Assembly (NCBI RefSeq): GCF_038005225.1
Contig: NZ_JBBOSU010000001.1
Location: forward strand, 2,654,001 to 2,718,000
DNA length: 64,000 nt
Reading direction: 5' to 3'
Source: Solibacillus sp. FSL K6-1523
GTDB lineage: Bacteria; Bacillota; Bacilli; Bacillales_A; Planococcaceae
The position numbers and the translations under genes were made by a program. Positions 9,702-18,582 of the stretch are shown here, piece after piece (position 1 is the first letter of the stretch; each line of letters opens with the position of its first letter). Under the pieces are notes generated by a model. That model did no database searches, had not been told where the DNA came from, and saw only the letters and a program-made list of their open reading frames with translations.

Positions 9702-10711
9702 TATGCTTCATCTCCTTCCGCAAAAACATATTTCAGTGTATCCTCAGGCGCTGCATAAGGAGCGGCTTCTGCATAATCCGTCGCCTCATTGACAATGACC
9801 ATTAGTTGCTCATTGATTTGTTCGAACCAAGAATCATCCGCAATGCCTGCATCTTTTATATACTTTTCGAAAAGTAAAATCGGATCTTTTGCGCGTCCTT
9901 CTGCGATATCATCGGCTGTTCGGTATTGGCGATCATCATCATCCGACGAATGCGCCGTTAAACGGAATGTGACTGCTTCAATTAAAGAAGGTCCCTCACC
10001 ATTACGTGCACGGTCAGCCGCCTCTTTCACCACTTTATACACTTCGAGCGGATTTTTGCCATCTACTGTGACACCAGGCATCCCGTAGCCAATGCCGCGA
10101 TCCGATACTTTTGCACAGCCGAGTTGACGCTCTACTGGGACTGAGATCGCATATTGATTATTTTCCACCATAATAATGACAGGCAATTTATGAACGCCCG
10201 CAAAATTGGCCCCTTCATGAAAATCCCCTTGGTTTGAGGAACCTTCACCGAGCGTTACAAATGTGATGAAATCCTCTTTTTGTAAACGACCAGCAAGCGC
10301 TACACCAACAGCATGTGGCACTTGTGTCGTAACAGGAGAAGAGCCCGTTAAAATTCGATTTTTCTTCTGCCCAAAATGTCCTGGCATTTGACGTCCGCCA
10401 GAATTCGGGTCTTCCGCTTTAGCAAACGCAGAAAGCATTAAGTCCTTTGCTGTCATGCCAAAGTGTAAAACGACACCCATATCACGATAATATGGTGCAA
10501 TATAATCCTTTTGATTATCCAGTGCAAATGCAGCACCTACTTGAGCAGCTTCTTGACCTTGACAAGAAATAACAAAAGGAATTTTCCCTGCACGATTTAA
10601 TAACCACATGCGTTCGTCAATTCGACGTGCAAGCAGCATTGTTTCATACATTTTAAGTACATCTTCCTCTGTTAAACCAATCTGATCATGCGTTATTCCC
10701 GTTTCATTCAT
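9701..10711 (-). CDS. bkdAA: Branched-chain 2-oxoacid dehydrogenase E1 alpha subunit
   Basis: 336 residues from the ATG at 10711, which has GGGAGGAGC nine bases upstream; the open frame extends 8 codons further without such a site. The thiamine-diphosphate signature is seen as GEGSSNQGDFHEGANFA, and the phosphorylation-loop region TAHSSDDDD is typical of BkdAA. The upstream gap to lpdV is filled by interspersed repeat copy 2, which ends about 22 bp before this start codon and must be read through if the operon is one transcript. Confidence 0.96.
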   Translation of the reverse strand: MNETGITHDQIGLTEEDVLKMYETMLLARRIDERMWLLNRAGKIPFVISCQGQEAAQVGAAFALDNQKDYIAPYYRDMGVVLHFGMTAKDLMLSAFAKAEDPNSGGRQMPGHFGQKKNRILTGSSPVTTQVPHAVGVALAGRLQKEDFITFVTLGEGSSNQGDFHEGANFAGVHKLPVIIMVENNQYAISVPVERQLGCAKVSDRGIGYGMPGVTVDGKNPLEVYKVVKEAADRARNGEGPSLIEAVTFRLTAHSSDDDDRQYRTADDIAEGRAKDPILLFEKYIKDAGIADDSWFEQINEQLMVIVNEATDYAEAAPYAAPEDTLKYVFAEGDEA

Positions 10712-10733
10712 ATAAAACAGCTCCTCCCTTATC

Positions 10734-10924
10734 AATTACGCCTCGGCTAACTTTAGTCCAGATTTTTTCGGCCTCGCTCGAAAATGTTCCCTTAAAAATC
10801 CGTGACATCCGCCGGGGCTTAGGTCAACACGATGTTGGTCACAAAGGCGTTGTCACAAGTCGTGACGGGTTTAGCCTTTGTTCCCCTACTTCAGCTGGGG
10901 GTTGAACCCCACTGAATCAAGTTA
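10734..10924. repeat. Interspersed repeat, copy 2 (inside the bkd operon)
   Basis: Begins ATCAATTACGCCTCGG and ends CTGAATCAAGTTAA, as in the other copies. It contains a CACAAAGGC..GCCTTTG stem enclosing GTCAC..GTGAC, then TTCAG-GGGG / CCCC-CTGAA. The long 3' hairpin of copy 3 is missing. Its right end supplies the bases of the lpdV stop codon, so the element abuts the coding sequence exactly. It fills the entire gap between lpdV and bkdAA. Confidence 0.8.
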
Positions 10925-12334
10925 ATAATGAATCGCTTTACCTTCAATCGCTAACGCCGCTTCACCAATGACTTCACTCAGTGTCGGATGCGGGTGTACC
11001 ATCTGACCCACTTCCCACGGTGAAGCATTTAAAAAGAGACTAAGTGCTGCTTCCGAAATTAAATCCGTAGCATGCGGACCAATCAAATGGAAACCAATCG
11101 CATCATTCGTTTCTTCATCCGCAATGACTTTGACGAAACCATCCGTCTCTCCGTAAACAACCGCTTTGCCTATCGCTTTAAACGGAAAAGTCGCTGTTTT
11201 AATTTTATAGCCTTGATTTTTCGCCTGCTCTTCGGTTAAACCAACACTTGCAATTTCTGGATAACTATATACGCCTCGCGCGACATTCGCATAATGGAAT
11301 GGAATATGAAGCACACCGGCAATATGCTCCACTGCAGAAATCCCTTCATGTGAAGCAACATGCGCTAGCTGCATACCACCGATTACATCCCCTATTGCAT
11401 AAATATGGCTTTCCTTCGTCTGAAATGATTCATTTACTTGAATAAATCCATTTGCAATTTCAATATCCGTATTTTCAATACCAAAGTTTTCAACATTCGC
11501 TTGTCTGCCAATCGACAAGAGCATCGCTTCAGCTGTCAGTTCTAACCCGGAAAGCTTTACTGTCACCTGTTGTTCCGATTTCGTAATCGTTTCAGGATTC
11601 AACTCAACATTTGTGTAAATATTGATGCCACGCTTCGTTAACAGCTTCATCATTTCCGTTGAAATATCGCGATCCTCCGTCGGTAAAATACGCGGTCCCA
11701 CTTCGATAATCGTGACGTCCACATCAAAATCATGCAACATCGATGCCCATTCAATACCAATCACACCCCCACCAACAATAATGATGGATTTTGGCAGTTT
11801 CGTAATGTTTAAAAATTCATCCGATGTAAAAATCGTTTGACCATCAATATCGACGCCCGCAAGCTTTCTCGGTCTCGAACCCGATGCAATGATGACGTTT
11901 TTCGGAATAAGCATTTCATTTTCAGAGCCATCATTCATTTCAACAGAAATTGTCCCAGGCATCGGCGAAAAAATGGAAGGACCTAAAATACGACCAAAAC
12001 CGTGATACACATCAATTTTCCCTTTTTTCATTAAATGTTGAACACCTTTATGCAATTGTTCAACAACAGTTTCTTTACGCTTTTGAACTTTGCTAAAATT
12101 AAGGATGCTTTGTTGTATTTCAATACCAAATTCATCTGCACGTTTCGATTGTACATATACTTCGGCACTTCTAAGTAATGATTTCGTTGGAATACAACCT
12201 GCGTGTAAGCATGTGCCCCCTAGCTTCCCACTTTCTACAACAGCCGTCTTTAAACCTAATTGCGACGCGCGGATGGCGGCAACATAACCACCCGTCCCTC
12301 CACCTAAAATAACGACATCATACTCTTTCGCCAT
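10922..12334 (-). CDS. lpdV: Dihydrolipoyl dehydrogenase (E3) of the branched-chain complex
   Basis: 470 residues from the ATG at 12334 (AGAGGTG site); a 7-codon extension is open upstream. FAD-binding GGGTGG (11-16), redox disulphide in CLHAGC (Cys 42 and 47), NAD-binding GGGVIGIEWAS, and the active-site His in HPHPTLSE near residue 447-449. It reoxidises dihydrolipoamide on BkdB with NAD. Lying between bcd and bkdAA, it matches the lpdV position in B. subtilis. The intervening buk gene found there is absent here. Confidence 0.95.
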   Translation of the reverse strand: MAKEYDVVILGGGTGGYVAAIRASQLGLKTAVVESGKLGGTCLHAGCIPTKSLLRSAEVYVQSKRADEFGIEIQQSILNFSKVQKRKETVVEQLHKGVQHLMKKGKIDVYHGFGRILGPSIFSPMPGTISVEMNDGSENEMLIPKNVIIASGSRPRKLAGVDIDGQTIFTSDEFLNITKLPKSIIIVGGGVIGIEWASMLHDFDVDVTIIEVGPRILPTEDRDISTEMMKLLTKRGINIYTNVELNPETITKSEQQVTVKLSGLELTAEAMLLSIGRQANVENFGIENTDIEIANGFIQVNESFQTKESHIYAIGDVIGGMQLAHVASHEGISAVEHIAGVLHIPFHYANVARGVYSYPEIASVGLTEEQAKNQGYKIKTATFPFKAIGKAVVYGETDGFVKVIADEETNDAIGFHLIGPHATDLISEAALSLFLNASPWEVGQMVHPHPTLSEVIGEAALAIEGKAIHY

Positions 12335-12424
12335 GCTGGACACCTCTATTCGCAAATTTCTCTCAACTTCCGGTAAAAATTTTGACTAGTGAAATTCACC
12401 TCAACTCACTAGTCGAAACTTCTT

Positions 12425-13519
12425 TTATCGGCCATTCAAAATGGATTTTTCGTTTTGTAAAAATTGACTGCGCGATTTGGCCACGCGTGCAATTCGTTCT
12501 TCAGCTAAACGATTCGCCGCTAAATAGGTTGGGATATTTTCTGTTCTTGATATTTCAAAAATTTTCTCTAAGCTTGTATAAATCGATCCGACACGCTTCA
12601 TCGCTCGGTCACGATTGTACCCATACAATTCATCCGCTACATTAATTACGCCACCTGCATTGATGACATAATCCGGTGCATACACGATGCCCATTTTATG
12701 AAGCGCTTCCCCATGGCTTGACTGCGCTAATTGATTGTTCGCTGAGCCTGCAACAACTTTCGCTTTTAGTCGCAGCAGCGTGGCATCATTAATAACTGCA
12801 CCTAGCGCACATGGCGAGTACACATCCACGTCTTGGTCATAAATCGCATCTGGTGAGACCGCTGTTGCACCAAAATCATTTACAACGCGATCAATGGCTG
12901 CTTGATTAATATCCGTCACAACTAATTTCGCGCCTTCTTTATGCAAGTACTCACAAAGTGTATACGCAACATTTCCTAAGCCTTGCACTGCAACCTTTCT
13001 TCCTTCCAGAGAATCATTTCCGAAAGCTTCTTTTACCGCAGCTTTCATCCCAAGGTATACCCCGTAAGCTGTAACTGGAGATGGATTACCAGAACTACCG
13101 AATGCTGGTGAAATACCTGTAACATAATTTGTTTCTTCATGGATTAAATCCATATCTGTTACCGTCGTTCCTACATCTTCTGCTGTAATGTAACGCCCAT
13201 TTAATCCTTGAATAAAACGGCCTAAAGCGCGGAACATTTCTTCATTTTTATCTTTGAATGGATCACCAATAATGACAGTTTTACCGCCCCCTAAGTTTAA
13301 TCCAGCTGCTGCATTTTTATAAGTCATTCCACGAGCAAGTCGAAGTGCATCTTCAATCGCCGCTTCTTCTGAGGCATATGTCCACATACGTGAACCTCCA
13401 AGAGCTGGACCTAACGTCGTATCATGGATGGCAATAATGGCTTTTAGTCCCGACGCCTCATCTTGGCAAAACACCAATTGTTCATAATCATATTTCTGCA
13501 TATACTTGAAGATTTCCAT
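12425..13519 (-). CDS. bcd: Leucine (branched-chain amino acid) dehydrogenase
   Basis: 364 residues. GGGK ends at Lys 80 and Lys 68 lies in MTYKNA, the two catalytic lysines at the same numbers as in Bacillus leucine dehydrogenases; the C-terminal Rossmann domain has GLGNVAY. It oxidatively deaminates Leu, Ile and Val to 2-oxoacids, the substrates of the downstream bkd complex. First gene of the operon; AGGAGAG precedes the ATG. A sigma-A-like promoter, a CcpA (cre)-like site and a CodY-like box lie upstream. In B. subtilis ptb and buk flank bcd; neither is present here. Confidence 0.95.
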   Translation of the reverse strand: MEIFKYMQKYDYEQLVFCQDEASGLKAIIAIHDTTLGPALGGSRMWTYASEEAAIEDALRLARGMTYKNAAAGLNLGGGKTVIIGDPFKDKNEEMFRALGRFIQGLNGRYITAEDVGTTVTDMDLIHEETNYVTGISPAFGSSGNPSPVTAYGVYLGMKAAVKEAFGNDSLEGRKVAVQGLGNVAYTLCEYLHKEGAKLVVTDINQAAIDRVVNDFGATAVSPDAIYDQDVDVYSPCALGAVINDATLLRLKAKVVAGSANNQLAQSSHGEALHKMGIVYAPDYVINAGGVINVADELYGYNRDRAMKRVGSIYTSLEKIFEISRTENIPTYLAANRLAEERIARVAKSRSQFLQNEKSILNGR

Positions 13520-13540
13520 ATTAACATCTCTCCTCTGATA

Positions 13541-13554
13541 AGAAAGCGCTTACT
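13541..13554. promoter_or_regulatory. cre-like (CcpA) site between the bcd promoter and start codon
   Basis: The minus strand reads AGTAAGCGCTTTCT, 12 of 14 positions of the cre consensus TGWAANCGNTNWCA, centred on the invariant CG. It lies about 25 bp upstream of bcd, inside the predicted leader, where CcpA could act as a roadblock. Motif match only. Confidence 0.5.
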
Positions 13555-13630
13555 TCTCGCTTTTATTATTATTTTGTTGACAATGATAAATATTTGCTTG
13601 AACACGCATTTTCTATTTATCTTTAAATTT

Positions 13631-13659
13631 ACAATACTTTCAAAATTAAAAACAATCAA
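13631..13659 (-). promoter_or_regulatory. Putative sigma-A promoter of the bcd-bkd operon
   Basis: TTGATT (13659-13654) and TATTGT (13636-13631) with a 17-bp spacer, giving a leader of about 100 nt before bcd. B. subtilis uses a SigL (-24/-12) promoter here; I did not find a TGGCAC-N5-TTGC match. Confidence 0.35.
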
Positions 13660-13688
13660 CCATAAACTTCGGAAATTATTTTAGTTGT

Positions 13689-13703
13689 AATATTCTGATA
13701 ATT
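13689..13703. promoter_or_regulatory. CodY-box-like sequence upstream of bcd
   Basis: AATATTCTGATAATT matches 13 of 15 positions of the CodY consensus AATTTTCWGAAAATT. It lies about 30 bp upstream of the proposed -35 element. CodY senses branched-chain amino acids and GTP, which suits an operon that degrades them. Confidence 0.45.
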
Positions 13704-13894
13704 CCTCCTATTAAAAAGGGTGATTGCTTCTTTATTAAATTCGATTCGATTTATGGGGTTCAAAATTATAGAGGTATAATTAAAATGTCGTTATTCGTCA
13801 CAATTCCCTTATCTTTTTAAGGAATACTTTCCATCTTCTTGACTTTCTATTTTACCATTGTAAAATTAATTTAGTTATTAAGAGGAGGTTCCAT

Positions 13895-14128
13895 ATGGCT
13901 CGCATGGTCGCATTTATCATTTTAGTCATTCCAGCAATCATGATGGCTGCTGGCATTAAATTTATGCGTGATACGTTATTTGGGATATTAATCTCACCAT
14001 TTCCATGGCTTTGGTTACAATTTATTGTCGGCATCATCTTTTTTGTCGCAGCATTCCTTTTCTTTGCTGGTTTTCTTCTCCGCCGTGATCGTAAACGTGG
14101 AAAAGTTGCCGCACGCTGGCAAAAATAA
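13895..14128 (+). CDS. yqzF: Small two-helix membrane protein, DUF2627 (YqzF)
   Basis: 77 residues: two hydrophobic helices (about 3-20 and 36-62) with a short loop, and a strongly basic C-terminus (RRDRKRGK). It matches DUF2627/YqzF, a conserved Bacillales protein of unknown function found beside bkd and the GDPD gene in B. subtilis. AGAGGAGG lies 8 nt before the ATG. It is divergent from bcd and convergent with the GDPD gene, sharing a bidirectional terminator with it. Confidence 0.85.
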   Translation: MARMVAFIILVIPAIMMAAGIKFMRDTLFGILISPFPWLWLQFIVGIIFFVAAFLFFAGFLLRRDRKRGKVAARWQK

Positions 14129-14175
14129 AAATACAACCAACACTTGCAAGTCTCAAGTATTGGTTGTATTTTTTT
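14126..14175. terminator. Bidirectional terminator between yqzF and the GDPD gene
   Basis: Long imperfect stem (AAAATACAACCAA..TTGGTTGTATTTT with ACTTG/CAAGT inside) followed by T-runs on both strands. It overlaps the last codons and stop of the GDPD gene. Confidence 0.85.
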
Positions 14176-14884
14176 GTTGAACTCTTCTTACTTTATCGGG
14201 ATAATCTGTAATCCAGCCAAGCACAGCTGGATGTGGGTTAGATAAAAACGATTCGGACCCGACAATCCCATAAAACCGTATTCCTTTTTTCGCCTCATCA
14301 CAAGCCTCTAAATAGCGTTGTTTATAATATTTTCGGTGCGCGTGCACATGGTCAATGAAATCTAAATTTCGTAATGATTGCCAATTAAATTTCTTCGTCA
14401 CTAAAAATGCTGTCTCAAAATCAGGACGCACTTCTTTCACGATTTTTAACAACTCCATATGAAAAGATGAAAAATGACTGTTTGCTGGGAGTTTTAATGT
14501 TTTAATCTCGTCTTTTAGTGCCTCAGTATTGGCTAAAACCGACTCTTTCAATTCGACATTCAACGCTATATTTTCGCGATTTGCCCAGTTGACTAATTGC
14601 GAAAAAGACATAATTTTTTTCGTTGATAGGATTCGTTTAAATCTTGTGCCGATACTATATTTAGATAATTCCTGAAACGTACACTCATTAATGTTTTTTC
14701 TTACACCGGCTAACCGAGTTAAATCCATGTCATGAAATACGACTAAAATGGAATCCTTCGAAACTTGAATATCTAGCTCAATTCCATCTGCGTTTAATGC
14801 TTTCGCTTTCTCAAACGCTTCCAACGTATTCTCAAGCTCATAGGCAGATGCGCCGCGATGTGCATAAATCGGAATGTTCTTCAT
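14153..14884 (-). CDS. Glycerophosphodiester phosphodiesterase (YqiK-like)
   Basis: 243 residues. The GDPD catalytic pattern is complete: HRGAS (9-13), ENT (18-20), ELD (37-39) and FHD (50-52), giving the His pair and metal-binding acids. The family hydrolyses glycerophosphodiesters to glycerol-3-phosphate and an alcohol. No signal peptide is evident, so it is likely cytosolic. The ATG overlaps the stop codon of the upstream DUF342 gene (TAATG), implying a coupled two-gene unit. glpK and glpD, which would use the product, lie 18 kb away. Confidence 0.9.
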   Translation of the reverse strand: MKNIPIYAHRGASAYELENTLEAFEKAKALNADGIELDIQVSKDSILVVFHDMDLTRLAGVRKNINECTFQELSKYSIGTRFKRILSTKKIMSFSQLVNWANRENIALNVELKESVLANTEALKDEIKTLKLPANSHFSSFHMELLKIVKEVRPDFETAFLVTKKFNWQSLRNLDFIDHVHAHRKYYKQRYLEACDEAKKGIRFYGIVGSESFLSNPHPAVLGWITDYPDKVRRVQQKNTTNT

Positions 14885-16455
14885 TAGACGTTCAACTCTC
14901 CAAACTCTAATAAAAATCGACCATTTGTTGCATTAGATAAAATGGATGACTTCTTACCAATTTGGATATATGTACCTGAATAAGCTTCTTTCGTAACGTG
15001 GATTTCCTCTCTTCCGACATTGCGTAGATCATGCATTAATTGCTTAATTTCTCGATCTAAATCCATCGCCTCTTCTTTATTAGATGCTAATTTTTGCTTC
15101 GTTTGTTCGAATGCTGCAATTTGCGGCCGCGTCAAATTACGAATAACGGGTAGCACGCGGTTCACTTGAGCTTCCAGCTGTAAAATATCTTCTTGCATAG
15201 TTTTTAATAAAGCTGCCTTATTTTGAATCATCTCTAAGCCATCTTGTTTATTTATACTATTAATAATCAGTTCCGTGCGCCGTTCTAAACGATTGCCAGA
15301 AACAGCTGTTGTAATCATACTTTTTGCGATGGCAGTTCCACCAATAATCTTACCTTTGCGTTCATCAACTAAAATTGAATGGCCATTAATATTAGAACCG
15401 AGTGCGTAAAATCCAATGTTTACATCTTGCCCAGCCGTAAGATTTGCCTCATTGACGTGCTTCACAAAAATATTGCCTCCCGCTTCTACACGCGTTTGCC
15501 CTAGCCCAAAAATACCACCACGAATAAAAATATCGCCATCAATGGATTTGATGAGTTTCGCGCCTGACACACCTTCAGCACCTTCAATCGAAATATCACC
15601 TTGTGCAATAACTGTAAAGCCAGCTTGAACCGTGCCACGGATGGATAATGAGCCATTAAATTCGAGATTTCCAGTCTCAATGCCGACATCACCGTTAATT
15701 GGTAAATGATGATTTACGCCGACCATCCCTTGTGAATCTTCAAGTACACCACTTATTTTTGAACGGATAACAGTTTTACCCTCTTCCTCGATTTCATAAG
15801 CCGATTTGCGATCATATTTTAACGCTATATCACGACCACTTTGAGCTTGAATGACTTCACCATGTACGTTGTAGCCAGGTATACCTGGTTGCGCATGGAT
15901 TTTCTCCCCTAACCAAGCACCTTCGTCGATTTCATAAATAAAGTTCATATCATAATAATCTGCCTTGCCATCTTCGCGAATAACGGGTTTACGTTCTGGA
16001 ATTTGCAAATAAGTAACAATGGCATCATCCCCCTTTATTGGTGGGGTACCTTGTGCAATTAAATTTGCTTTTCCACAAACAACAGATTCTAATTTTATAT
16101 CCATAATTCCATGTTTAATATTGTGCTCTGCTAATAAACCACTTACATCTTGTTTGAATTTTTCTAGGTCTTCACGAATTGTTTCAAGTGTTTCATAAAT
16201 AAAAAGTGAAGCTGACATTTTATCGCGTGAAACTTCTACAGTTATCGATGGAAGCCACTTACCAATTTCAGCTGGGGTTTTTGACACATTCGTCAATACA
16301 TTTTTTAACACTGCAAAGTTTGTTAATTTTATTCGAGGGTTTAGGCGTACAATGGTATCAAAATCTTTTAATAAAAAACCAGTTTGCAATGTTTCTACAA
16401 ATATTTTCCCATTCTGTTCTGACACTTCAATAAATCCATTTTCAAAAATAACCAC
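14884..16455 (-). CDS. DUF342 / FapA polymerising-domain protein
   Basis: 523 residues from a GTG at 16455 that follows GGGAGG by 8 nt; another in-frame GTG at 16473 overlaps that site and is less likely. Residues from about 240 to 380 form a run of short beta repeats rich in G, D and N (such as GNLEFNGSLSIRGTV and GGNIFVKHV), the right-handed beta-helix typical of DUF342. The C-terminal third is a coiled coil. DUF342 proteins are polymer-forming; some are annotated FapA with a role in flagellar assembly or envelope structure. The true role here is unknown. Coupled to the GDPD gene. Confidence 0.8.
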   Translation of the reverse strand: MVIFENGFIEVSEQNGKIFVETLQTGFLLKDFDTIVRLNPRIKLTNFAVLKNVLTNVSKTPAEIGKWLPSITVEVSRDKMSASLFIYETLETIREDLEKFKQDVSGLLAEHNIKHGIMDIKLESVVCGKANLIAQGTPPIKGDDAIVTYLQIPERKPVIREDGKADYYDMNFIYEIDEGAWLGEKIHAQPGIPGYNVHGEVIQAQSGRDIALKYDRKSAYEIEEEGKTVIRSKISGVLEDSQGMVGVNHHLPINGDVGIETGNLEFNGSLSIRGTVQAGFTVIAQGDISIEGAEGVSGAKLIKSIDGDIFIRGGIFGLGQTRVEAGGNIFVKHVNEANLTAGQDVNIGFYALGSNINGHSILVDERKGKIIGGTAIAKSMITTAVSGNRLERRTELIINSINKQDGLEMIQNKAALLKTMQEDILQLEAQVNRVLPVIRNLTRPQIAAFEQTKQKLASNKEEAMDLDREIKQLMHDLRNVGREEIHVTKEAYSGTYIQIGKKSSILSNATNGRFLLEFGELNV

Positions 16456-16989
16456 GTATATCCTCCCTTCCACTTATATTCTAGTATATACAATTATTAG
16501 ATTTTTGTTTAGAAAAATATTGCGAACATCCGTTTTTCCCGGTACATTCCCTACCTCCTTCCTAGTAATAGGCATCTATATAGTCCGAATGGTCCATCAA
16601 TAGTTATTCAATGTATTTGTGGAAATGAATTATTTTATAACATTTTTTTGATAATCAAGGAGTAACTTCATTATTTCAGGCTCTAACTACCATCAAAATC
16701 CACTCAATAAGTCTTAATATAAGTCTATTGTATGATTTATTTTGAAATATAAGATATTTATATTTCATTAATCATTTTTGCTTTAAAATCCCACTAAAAA
16801 CACTCTATTATCTAAAAATTTCATAAATACAATTCCGTTTTTATGAATTTTTGACGTTTGTTTATACTTTATTTGGAAAGTTAATTCGATTTTCCGATAA
16901 AAAAGAGCGTCCATAATCGCCTTGGACGCTGAAGATAGTTTATACGATATTCTTATCATTTAAACTAAAAGAAAGGAGGTAAAAACTAA
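16456..16989. other. AT-rich intergenic region without a supported gene
   Basis: About 530 bp. Beyond the terminator-like hairpin at 16897-16930 I see no gene, RNA signature or repeat shared with the rest of the window. Confidence 0.5.
16897..16930 (-). terminator. Terminator-like hairpin with no visible upstream gene
   Basis: AGCGTCC / GGACGCT stem with an 11-base loop, followed on the minus strand by CTTTTTTAT. No minus-strand coding gene lies within 1.2 kb upstream, so it may end a small RNA or be left from a deleted gene. Confidence 0.55.
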
Positions 16990-17064
16990 TGAATTATGCT
17001 TGGGTATTGCATCTAGATTTTGTCGTTGTGCTACCACAATTCAAAATCCGTGATATCCCCTGAG
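16990..17064 (+). CDS. Possible 24-residue small protein
   Basis: A 24-codon ORF starting MNYAWVLHLDF, preceded by an excellent ribosome-binding site (AAAGGAGGT, 8 nt spacing). The first half is hydrophobic and the second half ends with basic KIRD. No family recognised. The strong Shine-Dalgarno sequence is the only real support; it may also be the truncated start of a lost gene, since the downstream 200 bp is non-coding. Confidence 0.35.
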
Positions 17065-17264
17065 GCATATTTTTCGCTCGATAAGTGTTTAAATCTTTAC
17101 CGAACGAAGTAAAAGTATTACTAAAGTTATCATACCCCTCACACTTACAATTAAACATATTTTTCAAAATTTGTTTAATTATTTGCAGTAATTATCAACT
17201 TTAATATGTTACAATTTCAATATAGTAAATTTCTAATTATGTAAATAAAAGGGGGACTTATCAT

Positions 17265-17435
17265 ATGAAACACGTAGGCTTAGGCGATATTTTATTTAGC
17301 CTTTTCTCAATTTTCGGATTGTTATTTACCGTCGTTCCCATTATTTTTTTCCTGTGGTTCGCTATAATTACAACGAAGCAATTGAAAATGCAGACGAAAT
17401 TATTGGAGGAAATTAAGGATCGATTAAATTTTTAA
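17265..17435 (+). CDS. Small single-pass membrane protein, DUF4083-like
   Basis: 56 residues: a hydrophobic helix (about 8-36) then an amphipathic charged tail with KLLEEIKDRL. This layout (short N-terminus, one helix, coiled-coil-like tail) resembles DUF4083 proteins of Bacillales, whose function is unknown. AAAGGGGGA precedes the ATG at 8 nt. No operon partner: flanking gaps are 200 bp and 179 bp. The family call is tentative because of the short length. Confidence 0.6.
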   Translation: MKHVGLGDILFSLFSIFGLLFTVVPIIFFLWFAIITTKQLKMQTKLLEEIKDRLNF

Positions 17436-17614
17436 GTAAACTTTCGTAATGTGCGTTTTATTTAGATTGAACGACTAAAATTTAAGTAATTATTTCGTCT
17501 GGTTGGTGTAAATTAAATAAACAAACATAGACATTTTAGGGAGCCATAGTTTTTCTCGACTATCAACCCAATCGATTAACATATGAAGAAAAGGGACGAA
17601 AGAGGGTTCGTAAT

Positions 17615-18166
17615 TTGAATTATGAAGATGAACTGATAAAAATCATTAGAAACGATTTAATCCTTATGACCATCCTAAAAACAGTTGAGTCATTAGAATT
17701 ACAGGATTGTTGGATTTGTGCGGGTGTTTTAAGAAATAAAGTATGGGATGTTTTACATAGTATCCACACTTCTGTTAACGATATTGACGTCATTTATTTC
17801 CAAGAAAATGATGTAACAACTGAAACAGAAAAAAAGCTCGAAACACAATTACATACTTTCATTCCCAATTTACCGTGGTCGGTGAAAAACCAAGCACGCA
17901 TGCATTTAAAAAATCAGTTACAGCCCTTTAGTTCTTCTTTTGATGGGATAAGTCATTTTCCTGAAACTGCAACAGCGATAGGCGCAAGGTTGATAAACAA
18001 TCAGATTGAAATTATCGCTCCTTATGGATTAACCGATTTATTTGAGTTAAAAATTGCGCCCACTCCAAAATATTTAAAGACTGAAAGATTACATCCCATT
18101 TATCAACAAAGAGTCGCAATGAAAAAATGGAAAACTATATGGACAAATTTAATACTGAATGATTAA
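17615..18166 (+). CDS. DUF925-type nucleotidyltransferase family protein
   Basis: 183 residues from a TTG preceded by AGAGGG. The conserved pattern CAGVLRNKVWDVLH (about 34-47) followed by DIDVIYF (54-60) is that of the DUF925 branch of the nucleotidyltransferase fold; the D-I-D pair would bind metal. The substrate of the family is not known. It stands alone, convergent with the gene at 18175. No promoter is clear. The alternative internal ATG starts would remove the first helix, so the TTG is preferred. Confidence 0.75.
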   Translation: MNYEDELIKIIRNDLILMTILKTVESLELQDCWICAGVLRNKVWDVLHSIHTSVNDIDVIYFQENDVTTETEKKLETQLHTFIPNLPWSVKNQARMHLKNQLQPFSSSFDGISHFPETATAIGARLINNQIEIIAPYGLTDLFELKIAPTPKYLKTERLHPIYQQRVAMKKWKTIWTNLILND

Positions 18167-18174
18167 AGCAAATT

Positions 18175-18549
18175 TTAATGCCCTATCACCTTTTCAATTG
18201 CGGTTGGATAATTCGTCAAACTAAATTTAGCGTCGTCGATTTCTATCCAGCCTAATTGGTTAGCACCTTGTATGTTCCCAATACAACGGTAATTTACAAT
18301 ATACAAACAAGTACCAGCATCGTATTCAGCAGCTTTCCAAATCTCTCCTTTTTTTCGCGGGTCAATCCCGAACTTCTGAAAAAATTGTTGAATCTGTAAG
18401 GGCATTTCTATAATGGCTTCTGCATAATAACAACAATTATCACATCCACAATGTTCTTTTTCCGAAACAAGCGGTAAAGAGTCATACAGTTCTTTTGTTT
18501 TCTCTGCATCTATGGTCACTAAATGCTTCATTATTGTAAATTGCTCCAT
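18175..18549 (-). CDS. Hypothetical protein with a CxCxxCC cluster
   Basis: 124 residues, family not recognised. A Cys cluster (HCGCDNCC, about residues 33-40) with further single cysteines at about 81 and 89 suggests a metal site or disulphides; there is no signal peptide or membrane helix, so a cytosolic metal-binding role is the simplest guess. AGGGGAGG lies 6 nt before the ATG. It follows the DUF2975 gene by 33 bp on the same strand and is probably co-transcribed with it. Confidence 0.6.
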   Translation of the reverse strand: MEQFTIMKHLVTIDAEKTKELYDSLPLVSEKEHCGCDNCCYYAEAIIEMPLQIQQFFQKFGIDPRKKGEIWKAAEYDAGTCLYIVNYRCIGNIQGANQLGWIEIDDAKFSLTNYPTAIEKVIGH

Positions 18550-18582
18550 TCGTCCTCCCCTTTATCAACTCGATAGCTAAAT

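Noticed and set aside
13444-13659. AT-rich frames on both strands upstream of bcd
   Set aside because: They cover the bcd promoter and leader and have no start signals or protein-like composition.
13520-13894. SigL (-24/-12) promoter for the bkd operon
   Set aside because: The B. subtilis operon has one, but no TGGCAC-N5-TTGC-like sequence was found here; a sigma-A-like promoter is proposed instead.
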